64,000 nucleotides of DNA from an uncultured Alphaproteobacteria bacterium. Its GTDB lineage: Bacteria; Pseudomonadota; Alphaproteobacteria; Caulobacterales; Caulobacteraceae. Location: the NCBI GenBank assembly GCA_903822175.1, contig CAIJOB010000019.1, forward strand, positions 1 through 64,000, in the 5' to 3' direction. The position numbers and the translations under genes were made by a program. The notes under the pieces were generated by a model. That model saw only the letters and a list, made by a program, of their open reading frames with translations, was not told the origin of the DNA and did not search any database. Shown in pieces: positions 44,109 to 51,829 of the stretch. The first letter of the stretch is position 1, and every line of letters begins with the position of its first letter.

Positions 44109-44184
44109 TGGGAAGGATATGAACGGAAAAAGGGCCGGACACCCTGCGGCGTCCGGCCCCTCCGCGTGGGGATGTCTCGCGCGA

Positions 44185-44904
44185 TCAGGCGGCGAGCGGT
44201 TGCAGCTCGGCGTAGACGCGGCGGGTTTCGGGGCCGTCGCGGAGCATGTAGCCGCCGCCCCAGACGGTCTCGATCTGGGTCTCACCGGGCGAGGCCTGGG
44301 CGAGCTTCTTGCGCAGCTTGCAGATGAACACGTCGATGATCTTCACCTCCGGCTCCCGCAGGCCATTGTAGAGGTGGTTGAGGCACATCTCCTTGGTCAG
44401 AACCGAGTTTTTCCGCAGCGAGAGCAGCTCCAGCACCTTGTACTCGCTGGGCGTCAGGTGGACCGGCACGCCGCAGACCTCGGCGCTGCGGGTGTCGAGG
44501 TTGAGCGCGATATTGCCGGTGCGGATGATCGATTCCGAGTGGCCGCGCGAACGGCGCACCACCGCGTTGATCCGCGCGGCGAGCTCGGCCTTGTGGAACG
44601 GCTTGGAGATGAAGTCGTCGGCGCCGGCGGAAAGCGCCTTCACCTTGGTCTCGATGTCGCTGGTGGCGGTCAGGATGATCACCGGGGTGCGGATCTTCTT
44701 GGCGCGGACTGCGCGCAGCACCTCCAGGCCCTCCATGTCGCTCAGGTCCAGGTCGAGCAGCACCAGGTCGTAGTCATAGACCGCGGTCAGCTCGATCGCG
44801 TCCTCGCCCAGATCGGTCACGAAGACATTGTGCCCCTCGGCCGTGAGCTTCAGCTCGATGCTCTTGGCCGCCACCGGATTATCTTCCACCAGAAGGATAT
44901 GCAT
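44185..44904 (-). CDS. CtrA-family response regulator (CtrA paralogue)
   Basis: 239 aa. Receiver with Asp51 (LVLLDLDLSDMEG) and Lys101 (ISKPFHKAEL); OmpR-type winged helix at the C-terminus. Compared from memory with Caulobacter CtrA it is clearly homologous over the whole length, and the recognition region (LTKEMCLNHLY, EPEVKIIDVFICKLRKKL) is almost unchanged, but the receiver has many substitutions, too many for the housekeeping CtrA of this family. It ends PLAA, keeping the C-terminal Ala-Ala that ClpXP recognises in CtrA. Predicted to bind TTAA-N7-TTAA sites. Follows a receiver-only gene by two bases. Confidence 0.88.
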   Translation of the reverse strand: MHILLVEDNPVAAKSIELKLTAEGHNVFVTDLGEDAIELTAVYDYDLVLLDLDLSDMEGLEVLRAVRAKKIRTPVIILTATSDIETKVKALSAGADDFISKPFHKAELAARINAVVRRSRGHSESIIRTGNIALNLDTRSAEVCGVPVHLTPSEYKVLELLSLRKNSVLTKEMCLNHLYNGLREPEVKIIDVFICKLRKKLAQASPGETQIETVWGGGYMLRDGPETRRVYAELQPLAA

Positions 44905-44906
44905 AC

Positions 44907-45350
44907 TCAGCTCCCACGCTTCATGAAGTGATTGGAATGATTATCGATCAGCCGGCCCGCGAGGGTCAGGATCTGCGACATGCGAAAGGGCTTTGCGAGG
45001 ACCTCGTCGGCCCCCAGGTGCCTGGCCCAGCTCAGGTAGTCACGACGCCCGCCGGGGCCCGCGCCGCTGATTGCGATGATCTTCGGGGGCTTGGGGCGGC
45101 GCTTGATGTGCAGGATCGCGCCGATCCCCTCCATCTCCGGCATGACGATGTCGGTGACGACGAGATCGGGCTTGAAGGCGTCCAGCGCGATGAGGCCCTT
45201 GCGGCCATTCTCGGCGGTGCAGATCGCGTAGCCGGCGGCGCTGAAGGCGTGGGCCATCAGGCCCAGCAGCGCCGCGTCGTCGTCGATCAGCAGGACGCGG
45301 CCGCAGGTGCGGCTGTCGGTTTCCGGCTGGACGAGGCGAAGGGCGGACAT
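44907..45350 (-). CDS. Single-domain response regulator
   Basis: 147 aa: an 18-residue leader and a receiver domain with DDD acidic pocket (VLLIDDDAALLG), Asp67 (VVTDIVMPEMEG) and Lys in VLAKPFRMSQIL. There is no output domain, so it probably acts in a phosphorelay or by protein contact. Start at 45350 (MSALRLVQP). First gene of the operon with the CtrA paralogue (2-base gap); its promoter region has three palindromes and three GANTC sites. A FixT-like or CpdR-like role is possible but not supported by specific motifs. Confidence 0.88.
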   Translation of the reverse strand: MSALRLVQPETDSRTCGRVLLIDDDAALLGLMAHAFSAAGYAICTAENGRKGLIALDAFKPDLVVTDIVMPEMEGIGAILHIKRRPKPPKIIAISGAGPGGRRDYLSWARHLGADEVLAKPFRMSQILTLAGRLIDNHSNHFMKRGS

Positions 45351-45375
45351 CGGGTGAACTCGGCGACTTGACTTA

Positions 45376-45394
45376 TGGTTAATGTTTTTAACCA
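45376..45394. promoter_or_regulatory. Inverted repeat TGGTTAA-N5-TTAACCA upstream of the receiver/CtrA-like operon
   Basis: Perfect 7-base arms around TGTTT, 26-44 bases upstream of the ATG at 45350. It contains TTAA half-sites but with spacing 5, not the 7 of a CtrA box. Likely operator or 5' leader hairpin. Confidence 0.6.
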
Positions 45395-45398
45395 CGCC

Positions 45399-45465
45399 GA
45401 TTCGAACGAATCACCCTGAGGCGACTACCTACGGGATTTCCCGTATCGGTAGAGTAGGTAGAATC
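45399..45465. promoter_or_regulatory. Cluster of three GANTC (CcrM) sites in the receiver/CtrA-like promoter
   Basis: GATTC 45399-45403, GAATC 45408-45412 (together a palindrome GATTCG-AA-CGAATC) and GAATC 45461-45465. GANTC sites are rare in Caulobacterales and enriched in cell-cycle promoters; three within 67 bases suggests methylation-state control. Confidence 0.55.
45425..45452. promoter_or_regulatory. Palindrome CTACC-TACGGGA-TT-TCCCGTA-(TC)-GGTAG
   Basis: Seven-base perfect inner arms and five-base outer arms with a 2-base bulge, followed by a further TAGGTAG at 45455-45461. About 75-100 bases upstream of the receiver gene; dyad typical of a dimeric regulator site. Confidence 0.55.
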
Positions 45466-45523
45466 CCGGAGCCCAGACAGGCAGACCGCCGATCGCCCGT
45501 CTGGGTAGAATTTCTTGGTCTTA

Positions 45524-45676
45524 TCAGGCGCGCTCGCGCCATATGGAAATCGCAAGCCTCGGACGAACAAGGAATAATCCGGCCCAAACCAACAGCACGC
45601 CGAGGTAGCGTATTCCGTGACGCTTGGGGCGGATTTCGGTTTCGTACAACTGGGCGTAGTCGGCGATGACGCTCAT
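45524..45676 (-). CDS. Small single-pass membrane protein, 50 aa
   Basis: MSVIADYAQLYETEIRPK leads into the hydrophobic stretch YLGVLLVWAGLFLV, then a basic tail (RPRLAISIWRERA). A strong ribosome site aggaga lies 8 bases before the ATG. It lies 29 bases after the stop of the WYL regulator on the same strand, so is probably co-transcribed. No family recognised; short enough to be missed by length filters. Confidence 0.6.
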   Translation of the reverse strand: MSVIADYAQLYETEIRPKRHGIRYLGVLLVWAGLFLVRPRLAISIWRERA

Positions 45677-45704
45677 GGCGGTCTCCTCGTTTGCTGAGGA
45701 GAGG

Positions 45705-46700
45705 CTAGGAAGCGGCTACGACAGTTCCGGACGCATGGGCGTTTCGGGCGATTTCGATCTGCTGCGCGAGCGTCGACTTCAGGACCTCGGGCGCCAGAAT
45801 CTCGATTCTGTCGCTCCAGGTGAAGAGGTGCCAGGCGAGTTCGAGCATGCCGCTAGCCCGGAAGCGCACGATCACTGAGCCGTCGCTGCGCGCCTCCAGG
45901 GTCTGGTTGGCATGGAACCGCCAGCGCAGCGCGTCCTCGGCCCCGGCCGGGGTCGCGCGCAGCACCACGTCCTCGGTGTCGTCGTGGAAGATGCCGAAGC
46001 TCTGGTCGGCGTAGTCCTGCAGGGAAAAGCCGTCGGGCCGCGCCGCGGGCCGATCGATGACCTCGACGTCGCCCACCCGGTCCAGGCGCCAGTTGCGCGG
46101 CCCCTGCCCTTCGTCGGCCACCAGATAGTTCGACCGGCCGAACAGCACCCCGAACGGCGTCACCTCGCGCACCCGGCCAGGCGTCGCCCCGCCCTCATAG
46201 CGGAAGCGCAGGGTCCGCATGGAGAGCAGCGCCTCCCGCACAGCAGCCAGCACCGTCTCGTCCTCAAAGGGTCGCGGGCCCGCCTGCACGGCGATGGTCT
46301 CGGCCTGCAACAGGGCCTCCAGGTCGGGCGCGAGCTTGCGCCTAGCCGCCGAGCGCGTGGCTGACAGCACCTTCTGCTCCAGCGACTTGAGCGCGCCGGC
46401 CCGCGCGCCGGCCCCCTGCTGGGCGAAGACCTCGGCGGCGGCAGAGAGCGCCGCCAGCTCCTCCGCGGTCGGCGCCTGGAAGAGGCCATCGAGGCCGGCG
46501 GGGATGCGGAAGCGCCGGGTCGGCGGGTCGTCCACCTCCTCCAGCTGCGGAAAGACGTCGCGCACGGCGTCGCGCATCCGCTCGGCGGTGCGCCGACCGA
46601 CGCCCAGCCGTTCCGCCATCTCGTCGAGGGTCAGGCCCTCCGCCGTGCCGGCCAGCATCCGCGCCAGTTCCAGCAGCCGGCCGGCCTTTTCGTGTCGCAT
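45705..46700 (-). CDS. WYL-domain transcriptional regulator
   Basis: 331 aa. N-terminal HTH (LTLDEMAERLGVGRRTAERM) and a WYL domain (LRFRYEGGATPGRVREVTPF, FGRSNYLVADEGQGPRNWRL with the conserved R-x-Y-L type residues), then a WCX-like C-terminal region. WYL proteins sense nucleic acids or small ligands and often control DNA-damage or phage-defence genes. Divergent from the 95-aa gene at 46777 with 76 bases between starts, which is the likely target of control. Confidence 0.9.
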   Translation of the reverse strand: MRHEKAGRLLELARMLAGTAEGLTLDEMAERLGVGRRTAERMRDAVRDVFPQLEEVDDPPTRRFRIPAGLDGLFQAPTAEELAALSAAAEVFAQQGAGARAGALKSLEQKVLSATRSAARRKLAPDLEALLQAETIAVQAGPRPFEDETVLAAVREALLSMRTLRFRYEGGATPGRVREVTPFGVLFGRSNYLVADEGQGPRNWRLDRVGDVEVIDRPAARPDGFSLQDYADQSFGIFHDDTEDVVLRATPAGAEDALRWRFHANQTLEARSDGSVIVRFRASGMLELAWHLFTWSDRIEILAPEVLKSTLAQQIEIARNAHASGTVVAAS

Positions 46701-46776
46701 CGAAAGCTACGTCCGATTCTGTCGTCGCAGCCGATCAGACCTGAACGCGTTGAAACCCGCAACGGAGTTCAGAACG

Positions 46777-47064
46777 ATGTCCGCCTACCGCCGCTTCCGT
46801 CCCCGCCAGGCCCCCGCTCCGATCGAGACGGCCGCCTTCGAACGCCCCGCCCTCCCCGGCTCCGTCGTCGACGCCGTGCTGCGCTACCATGACGAGGTCC
46901 AGGACCAGGGCGGCGGCGCCACCCTGCTGCGCCTCTCCGAAAAGCGCCTGCGCAACAAGGAAGTGAAGAAGGCGCTGGGCAAGCTCACCGCCCGCGCGGC
47001 GAACGTCGCCGTCCTCTGGAACGAAGACGAAAGCCAGATCATCCGGGTGCTGGAAGCGGCCTAG
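46777..47064 (+). CDS. Hypothetical protein, 95 aa, divergent to the WYL regulator
   Basis: Basic, Arg/Pro-rich N-terminus (MSAYRRFRPRQAPAP) followed by a helical region (SVVDAVLRYHDEVQDQGGGA, KRLRNKEVKKALGKLTARAA) and VAVLWNEDESQIIRVLE. Not recognised. Start at 46777 follows ggagttcagaacg. Sharing a 76-base intergenic region with the regulator suggests the regulator controls it. Confidence 0.7.
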   Translation: MSAYRRFRPRQAPAPIETAAFERPALPGSVVDAVLRYHDEVQDQGGGATLLRLSEKRLRNKEVKKALGKLTARAANVAVLWNEDESQIIRVLEAA

Positions 47065-47429
47065 GCGCCGCCGGCGAGCCCTTCGTGCCGATAGTTCGGC
47101 TGGTCGATGGCGAGCTGGTCGAGCACGTTGGCTTTCAGCGTCTCGATCAGGCCCGGCGTCGCCGCATCCAGGGTCCCCGCCCGCAGCTTCTCACAGAGTT
47201 CGCTGTTGAGGTCGGCGTACTCGCCCTGGTGATCCAGGAGCACGATGAACCGCTCGGTGGCGGCGGCTTCGGCGGCAGGGCCGAGCTGCTGCTGCCGGGC
47301 GACCACGCCCAGCATGTTGGCCGCCACGCGGGCCAGGAAGGCGTTGCGGGGGTCGAGCCCCGGCCGCACCTCGTCGATCCAGCGGGCCACCGCCTCAGTC
47401 AGTTCTTCGGCGCGCGGATGGGTGATCAA
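47061..47429 (-). CDS. DUF6285-domain protein
   Basis: 122 aa with a TTG start at 47429 that overlaps the TGA stop of the phosphotransferase gene (TTGA). Helical: AEELTEAVARWIDEVRPG, NAFLARVAANMLGVVARQQQ, FIVLLDHQGEYADLNSELCE. I recognise the pattern RxAFxARVAANxL as DUF6285, a partner of APH/ACAD10-type kinases. Alternative longer frames to 47561 are antisense. The association with acyl-CoA metabolism is a context inference. Confidence 0.78.
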   Translation of the reverse strand: MITHPRAEELTEAVARWIDEVRPGLDPRNAFLARVAANMLGVVARQQQLGPAAEAAATERFIVLLDHQGEYADLNSELCEKLRAGTLDAATPGLIETLKANVLDQLAIDQPNYRHEGLAGGA

Positions 47430-48424
47430 AGCCCCGCCTCCAGCAGATAGACGAGGTCGACCTCGGTCTCCGAGACCCGGCGGCCGATCATCGGGCGTTC
47501 CACCGAGGCTTCGACCCCACCGGCCCAGCTCTGGTACATCATCAGGCACATGACGCCCCACTTGAGCGAGCCCAGCGCCTGCCAGGCGCGCACCCGGCTC
47601 AGGGACACCGGCGCGCCGCCCGCCGCCTCGTAGCCTGCCAGCAGGTCTGCGTAGTCGCCGAAGCCGCCCACCGGCCTGTCCGGCCGCCCGAACCGCCAGC
47701 TGTTGACGCAGATCCAGCCTAGGTCCTCGGCCGGGTCGCCGACGTGCGACAGCTCCCAGTCGAGCACCGCGGCGACACCGATCTCCGGGTCGATCATCAG
47801 ATTGCCATTGCGGAAGTCGCCGTGCAGCAGGGTCAGCGGGGCTGGCTCCGGCGCATGCTTCTTCAGGTGCTGGAAGGCCAGCTCCAGCACCGGCCGCTCG
47901 GCGCCCGAGCCGCGGTAGATCTCCTCATAGCGCGCCAGCTCGCCCAGGAAGTCGGCGCTCTTCAGCCCCGCGGCCTGCGGCGGCGGCGTCGCGTGGATCT
48001 GCGCCAGGATTTCCCCGCACTGGCGCGCCAGCTTCGGCCGCACGGCCTCGAACCTGGGGTCCGAAACGATCTTCCGTCCGAGCGTCTCGCCGGAGACCCG
48101 CGCCGTCACGTGGGCCTCACCCAGCCCGTCTTCGTCATCGCACAGATGCACCAGCGGGGCCGCCGGCGCGCCCTTGGCCCGCACCGCCGCGATCAAGGCC
48201 GCCTCCGCCGTCAGGCTGACCGAGCGCGCGGTATCCGGATCGAAGGGCGCCGAGCGGCGGCGCAGGATCAGATCCTGGCGCACGCCTTTCAGCGTTTCCA
48301 CCGCGAACGCCCAGGTCTCCATGCTCGCGCCGCCCGACAGGCGCTCGGCCGACGCCAGCACGGCGTCCTCGCCGCCCAGGCGCTGGGCGAGCTTCGGCAA
48401 GGCGGCAAGCACGTCGACCGTCAT
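47426..48424 (-). CDS. APH-family phosphotransferase (ACAD10 N-terminal-like)
   Basis: 332-aa protein-kinase-like fold. Brenner-type catalytic motif TLLHGDFRNGNLMID, metal-binding VLDWELSHVGDPAEDLGWIC, and the nucleotide-binding start RLSGGASMETWAFAV. In mammals this domain is fused to acyl-CoA dehydrogenase ACAD10/11 and phosphorylates 4-hydroxyacids for their breakdown; here it is next to (divergent from) an acyl-CoA dehydrogenase gene, which fits that pathway. Confidence 0.9.
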   Translation of the reverse strand: MTVDVLAALPKLAQRLGGEDAVLASAERLSGGASMETWAFAVETLKGVRQDLILRRRSAPFDPDTARSVSLTAEAALIAAVRAKGAPAAPLVHLCDDEDGLGEAHVTARVSGETLGRKIVSDPRFEAVRPKLARQCGEILAQIHATPPPQAAGLKSADFLGELARYEEIYRGSGAERPVLELAFQHLKKHAPEPAPLTLLHGDFRNGNLMIDPEIGVAAVLDWELSHVGDPAEDLGWICVNSWRFGRPDRPVGGFGDYADLLAGYEAAGGAPVSLSRVRAWQALGSLKWGVMCLMMYQSWAGGVEASVERPMIGRRVSETEVDLVYLLEAGL

Positions 48425-48567
48425 GTGAGCCCCAAACTCATGACCCTGGGGAACCCCTCATCTGTGAAATTTATCCGATCAGGCGGGTGTTCCGGCGGCT
48501 TGTAAATGGCCGCGATGCACTAAGCTCGCCGCAAAGGACATCAGAGCCACAAGTAGGAAACGCCGCC

Positions 48568-49911
48568 ATGGACTTCGATCTGCCCGCCGACCTCGTCGCC
48601 TACCTGGCCGAACTCGACGCCTTCATCGAGGCCAAGATCAAGCCGCTGCAGGCGCAGGACGACAACGAGCGCTTCTTCGATCACCGCCGCGAGCACGCGC
48701 GCACCGACTGGGACAACAACGGCCTGCCGCGCAAGGAGTGGGAGGAGCTGCTGGCCAAGGCCCGCAAGCTCGCCGATGACGCCGGCCACCTGCGCTACGC
48801 CTGGCCGCCGGAGATGGGCGGCAAGGGCGGCACCCAGCTCGCCATGGCGGTGATCCGCGAGCATCTCGCGGCCAAGGGCCTGGGCCTGTTCAACGACCTG
48901 CAGACCGAGCATTCGATCGTCGGCAACAACCCCTTCATCCTGATGTTCAAGGAGTTCGCCACCAACGCCCAGTACGAGCGCGACGGCGAAAAGCTGCTGG
49001 GCGGCAAGATGCGCACGGGCTTTGGCCTCACCGAGCCGAACCACGGCTCCGACGCCACCTTCATGGAGACCACCGGGACCCGTCACGAGAAGGACGGCCA
49101 GCCGGGCTGGCTGATCCAGGGCGAAAAGATGTGGACGACGGGCATGCACGTGGCGACCCACGTGATGGTTTTCGCCCGCACCTCCGGCAAGGACGGCGAC
49201 GCCACCGGCATCACCTGCTTCATCGTCCCGGCCGACACGCCCGGCGTGAAGATCGAAGAATATATGTGGACCTTCAACATGCCGACGGACCACCCGCGGG
49301 TGAGCTTCACCAACGTGTGGATTCCGGAGGACAGCTACTGGGGCCAGATCGACCGGGGGCTGGGCCTGGGCCAAAGCTTCGTGCACCAGAACCGCATCCG
49401 CCAAGCGGCCTCGAGCCTCGGCGCGGCGCAGTTCTGCGTCGACGAGAGCGTGAAATACGCCCGCGAACGCAAGCCGTTCGGCAAGGCGCTGGCCGAGAAC
49501 CAGGCCATCCAGTGGCCGCTGGTGGAGCTGCAGACCCAGTGCGAGATGCTGCGCCTGCTGATCCGCAAGACCGCCTGGCAGATGGACCGGATGGAGCACA
49601 AGGAGATCGAGCGGACGATCTCCGACAAGGTCTCCATGTGTAACTATTGGGGCAACCGCCTGGTCTGCGAGGCCGCCGACCGCGCCATGCAGGTGCACGG
49701 CGGCATGGGCTATTCGCGCCACAAGCCCTTCGAGCACATCTACCGCCACCACCGCCGCTATCGGATCACCGAGGGCTCGGAAGAGATTCAGATCCGCAAG
49801 GTCGCGGCCTATCTGTTTGGCTATGCGGGGCCCAAGCGCCGCGAGTTCGAGGCGTTGGGCATCGGGACGCCCAAGGACGACTATGTCCAGCCGACGCCTA
49901 GCCGGGCCTAA
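48568..49911 (+). CDS. Acyl-CoA dehydrogenase
   Basis: 447-aa FAD enzyme. GFGLTEPNHGSDATFMETTG is the FAD/substrate loop, HVATHVMVFARTSG and VHGGMGYSRHKPFEHIYRHH are C-terminal family motifs, with RITEGSEEIQIRKVA at the end. Passes electrons to ETF and then ETF-QO. Start at 48568 follows taggaaac. Divergent from the ACAD10-like kinase gene, with which it probably forms a two-component pathway equivalent to the mammalian fusion protein. Confidence 0.94.
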   Translation: MDFDLPADLVAYLAELDAFIEAKIKPLQAQDDNERFFDHRREHARTDWDNNGLPRKEWEELLAKARKLADDAGHLRYAWPPEMGGKGGTQLAMAVIREHLAAKGLGLFNDLQTEHSIVGNNPFILMFKEFATNAQYERDGEKLLGGKMRTGFGLTEPNHGSDATFMETTGTRHEKDGQPGWLIQGEKMWTTGMHVATHVMVFARTSGKDGDATGITCFIVPADTPGVKIEEYMWTFNMPTDHPRVSFTNVWIPEDSYWGQIDRGLGLGQSFVHQNRIRQAASSLGAAQFCVDESVKYARERKPFGKALAENQAIQWPLVELQTQCEMLRLLIRKTAWQMDRMEHKEIERTISDKVSMCNYWGNRLVCEAADRAMQVHGGMGYSRHKPFEHIYRHHRRYRITEGSEEIQIRKVAAYLFGYAGPKRREFEALGIGTPKDDYVQPTPSRA

Positions 49912-49921
49912 GGGGGCGGCC

Positions 49922-50263
49922 ATGAGCGCGGACCAGCGGCTGGCGGTTTACGGCTCGCTCGCGCCCGGCAAGTCGAACCACCACCAGCTCGCCGGCCTCA
50001 CCGGCGACTGGCGCCCCGGCATCGTGCGGGGCGAGGTGTTCGAGGAGGGCTGGGGTGCGATCCAGGGCTATCCGGGCCTGCGGCTGGATCCGGCGGGCCG
50101 TGAGATCGCTGTGCAGGTCTTCGCCTCGCCGGACCTGCCGGACCACTGGGCGCGGCTGGACCGCTTCGAGGGCGCCGAGTACCGACGCGTCGTCACCACG
50201 GTGATCTGCGCGGATGGCCCGGTCGAAGCCAACATCTACACGATCGCCAAGCCGAAACCCTAG
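49922..50263 (+). CDS. Gamma-glutamylcyclotransferase-like (AIG2) protein
   Basis: 113 aa. Starts RLAVYGSLAPGKSNHHQLA, the YGSL motif of the GGCT/AIG2 fold; a catalytic Glu is likely in RLDRFEGAEYRRV. Usual length. It starts ten bases after the acyl-CoA dehydrogenase stop and shares its transcript. Its 3' end overlaps by four bases the stop of mpl on the other strand. Confidence 0.88.
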   Translation: MSADQRLAVYGSLAPGKSNHHQLAGLTGDWRPGIVRGEVFEEGWGAIQGYPGLRLDPAGREIAVQVFASPDLPDHWARLDRFEGAEYRRVVTTVICADGPVEANIYTIAKPKP

Positions 50264-51672
50264 GCCGCCGCGGCGTCGCCGTAGAGGCGGTCAAAGACCG
50301 GCGGCAGGCTGTCGGGCAAGCCCAAGAGCGGGCCGGACGACAGGAGCAGCACGACCTCGTCGCCCCTGAGGTGCGAAAGCGCGTGGGTCGCCTCCTCCGC
50401 TGTCCGCACGCCTTCGACGGCGACGCCGGTGGCGGCGGTGCGGGCCAGGATCTCCTCGAAGCTCGACTGGTGGTGGCTGGCGGCGCCGTGGGTCGGCGGC
50501 GGGACGATCAGCACGCGGGCCGCGCCCTCGAAGACCGTGTCGTACCAGCTAAGCGCGTCGGTGCTGCGCCAGGAGAAGGTGTGGGGCTCGAAGACCACGG
50601 TCAGGGGTCGGTGCGGATAGTGCAGCAGCAGGGCCTCGATGGCCGAACGCGCCTTCTCGTAGGAGGAGCCGAAGCCCTCGATCACCGGAACGGCGGAGCG
50701 CGTGGTCAGCCGATCGAGGCGGCGGCGGATGCCGGCGAAGCTGGCCACGGCGGGGGCCAGCGCCGCCTCGGTCACTAGTCCGCGCTCCAACAGATAGGCT
50801 GCGACGCCGACGATGTTCTCAATGTTGTGGGCGCCGAGCAGGCTGGTGGTCACCGCGACGCGCCCACCGTCCGGACGCACCAGGGAAAAGCGGGTGACGT
50901 CGCCGTAGACGATGTCGTCGGCCCACCAGCCATCGCACTCGTGCGTGTCGTACCAGACGATGCGGCAGCGGGCCTCGCCGGCGATGGCGCGGATCGGGGC
51001 GCTCTCGCGGGCGACCAGCAGGCCGTCAGCCGGGATCAGCCGCAAGAGCTCGCGGAACGGCGCCTCGTAGTCGGCGAAGGTCGGGAAAACATTGACGTGG
51101 TCGTGGACCAGCGAGGTCAGCAGCACGTCGCGCGGATGATAGAGCACGAACTTCGAGCGCCGGTCGTCGGGGCCGACGATGTACTCGTCGCCCTCCAGCA
51201 CCATCTCCGGCGCTGCGCCCCAGTGGCCGGTGTCCGGCAGCGATGGCGAGATCGCCCCGACCATCCAGCCCGCATCCCGGCCCGATTCGCGCAGCACATG
51301 CGCCATCAGGGCCGAGCAGGTGGACTTGCCGAAGGAGCCGGCGACCACCGTGTTGAGCTTCGTCGCAGTCGCCTCGCCGACCAGCTCCGGGAACGTCGTG
51401 ACCTTCACGCCGCGGGCCCGCGCCTCCGCCACCTCCGGATTGGCCTCCCCGCCCAGCTTGGCGCTGGCGCCCAGCACCAGGATGTCGAGGTCGGCCGGCA
51501 GGTTGGCGGCGTCGAATCGCGCGTGAAATGGGAAGCCCAGACCCGCCACATAGGTCGACATCGGCGGAAAGACGTCCTGGTCGGAGCCCGACACCTGATG
51601 CCCCGCCTCGCGCATCATCAGCGCCGCGGCGCTCATGCCGGCGCCGGCCAGGCCGGTGAAGTGGATGCGCAT
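50260..51672 (-). CDS. mpl: Mpl-like Mur ligase (UDP-MurNAc tripeptide ligase)
   Basis: 470 aa, length of Mpl. N-terminal RIHFTGLAGAGMSAAALMMR is the UDP-MurNAc-binding Rossmann start; the ATP loop is VVAGSFGKSTCSA (residues 110-120), where most Mur ligases have G-T-H-G-K-T-T, so Thr is Ser and His is Phe. GAHNIENIVGVAAY and EGFGSSYEKARSAIEAL follow, and VVFEPHTFSWRSTDAL corresponds to the C-terminal domain of Mpl. It recycles the L-Ala-gamma-D-Glu-meso-DAP tripeptide onto UDP-MurNAc. The variant P-loop is a caution on activity. Confidence 0.85.
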   Translation of the reverse strand: MRIHFTGLAGAGMSAAALMMREAGHQVSGSDQDVFPPMSTYVAGLGFPFHARFDAANLPADLDILVLGASAKLGGEANPEVAEARARGVKVTTFPELVGEATATKLNTVVAGSFGKSTCSALMAHVLRESGRDAGWMVGAISPSLPDTGHWGAAPEMVLEGDEYIVGPDDRRSKFVLYHPRDVLLTSLVHDHVNVFPTFADYEAPFRELLRLIPADGLLVARESAPIRAIAGEARCRIVWYDTHECDGWWADDIVYGDVTRFSLVRPDGGRVAVTTSLLGAHNIENIVGVAAYLLERGLVTEAALAPAVASFAGIRRRLDRLTTRSAVPVIEGFGSSYEKARSAIEALLLHYPHRPLTVVFEPHTFSWRSTDALSWYDTVFEGAARVLIVPPPTHGAASHHQSSFEEILARTAATGVAVEGVRTAEEATHALSHLRGDEVVLLLSSGPLLGLPDSLPPVFDRLYGDAAAA

Positions 51673-51768
51673 CGCGCGGCGATTCCTTTCGACTCAGGCG
51701 CCCCGCCCTAACGGCTAGCCGATCCCACGCGACGCTCCAATCGGCGCAAATCGTTAGGGGCCGTTACG

Positions 51769-51819
51769 GAGTCCTGACTCATGGCCCGGGCTGTTAACCC
51801 TGACTTAACTACGTGAGTC
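51769..51819. promoter_or_regulatory. Cluster of three GANTC (CcrM methylation) sites
   Basis: GAGTC 51769-51773, GACTC 51776-51780 and GAGTC 51815-51819, flanking the CtrA box. Three in 51 bases is a strong enrichment for a motif that is rare in this clade. Confidence 0.65.
51794..51809 (+). promoter_or_regulatory. CtrA box TTAA-N7-TTAAC
   Basis: TTAA at 51794-51797, a 7-base spacer, TTAAC at 51805-51809: exact match to the Caulobacter CtrA consensus. It is 122 bases upstream of the mpl start and about 75 bases upstream of an orphan plus-strand terminator, so it could control either direction. Confidence 0.8.
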
Positions 51820-51829
51820 CAACCTGCGA

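Noticed and set aside
45379..45391. TTAA-N5-TTAA as a possible CtrA box
   Set aside because: CtrA sites need a 7-base spacer; the spacing here is 5, so it is reported only as a palindrome.
45388..45570. 60-codon frame on the minus strand upstream of the receiver gene
   Set aside because: It covers the palindromes and GANTC sites, has no ribosome site and overlaps the better-supported 50-aa gene.
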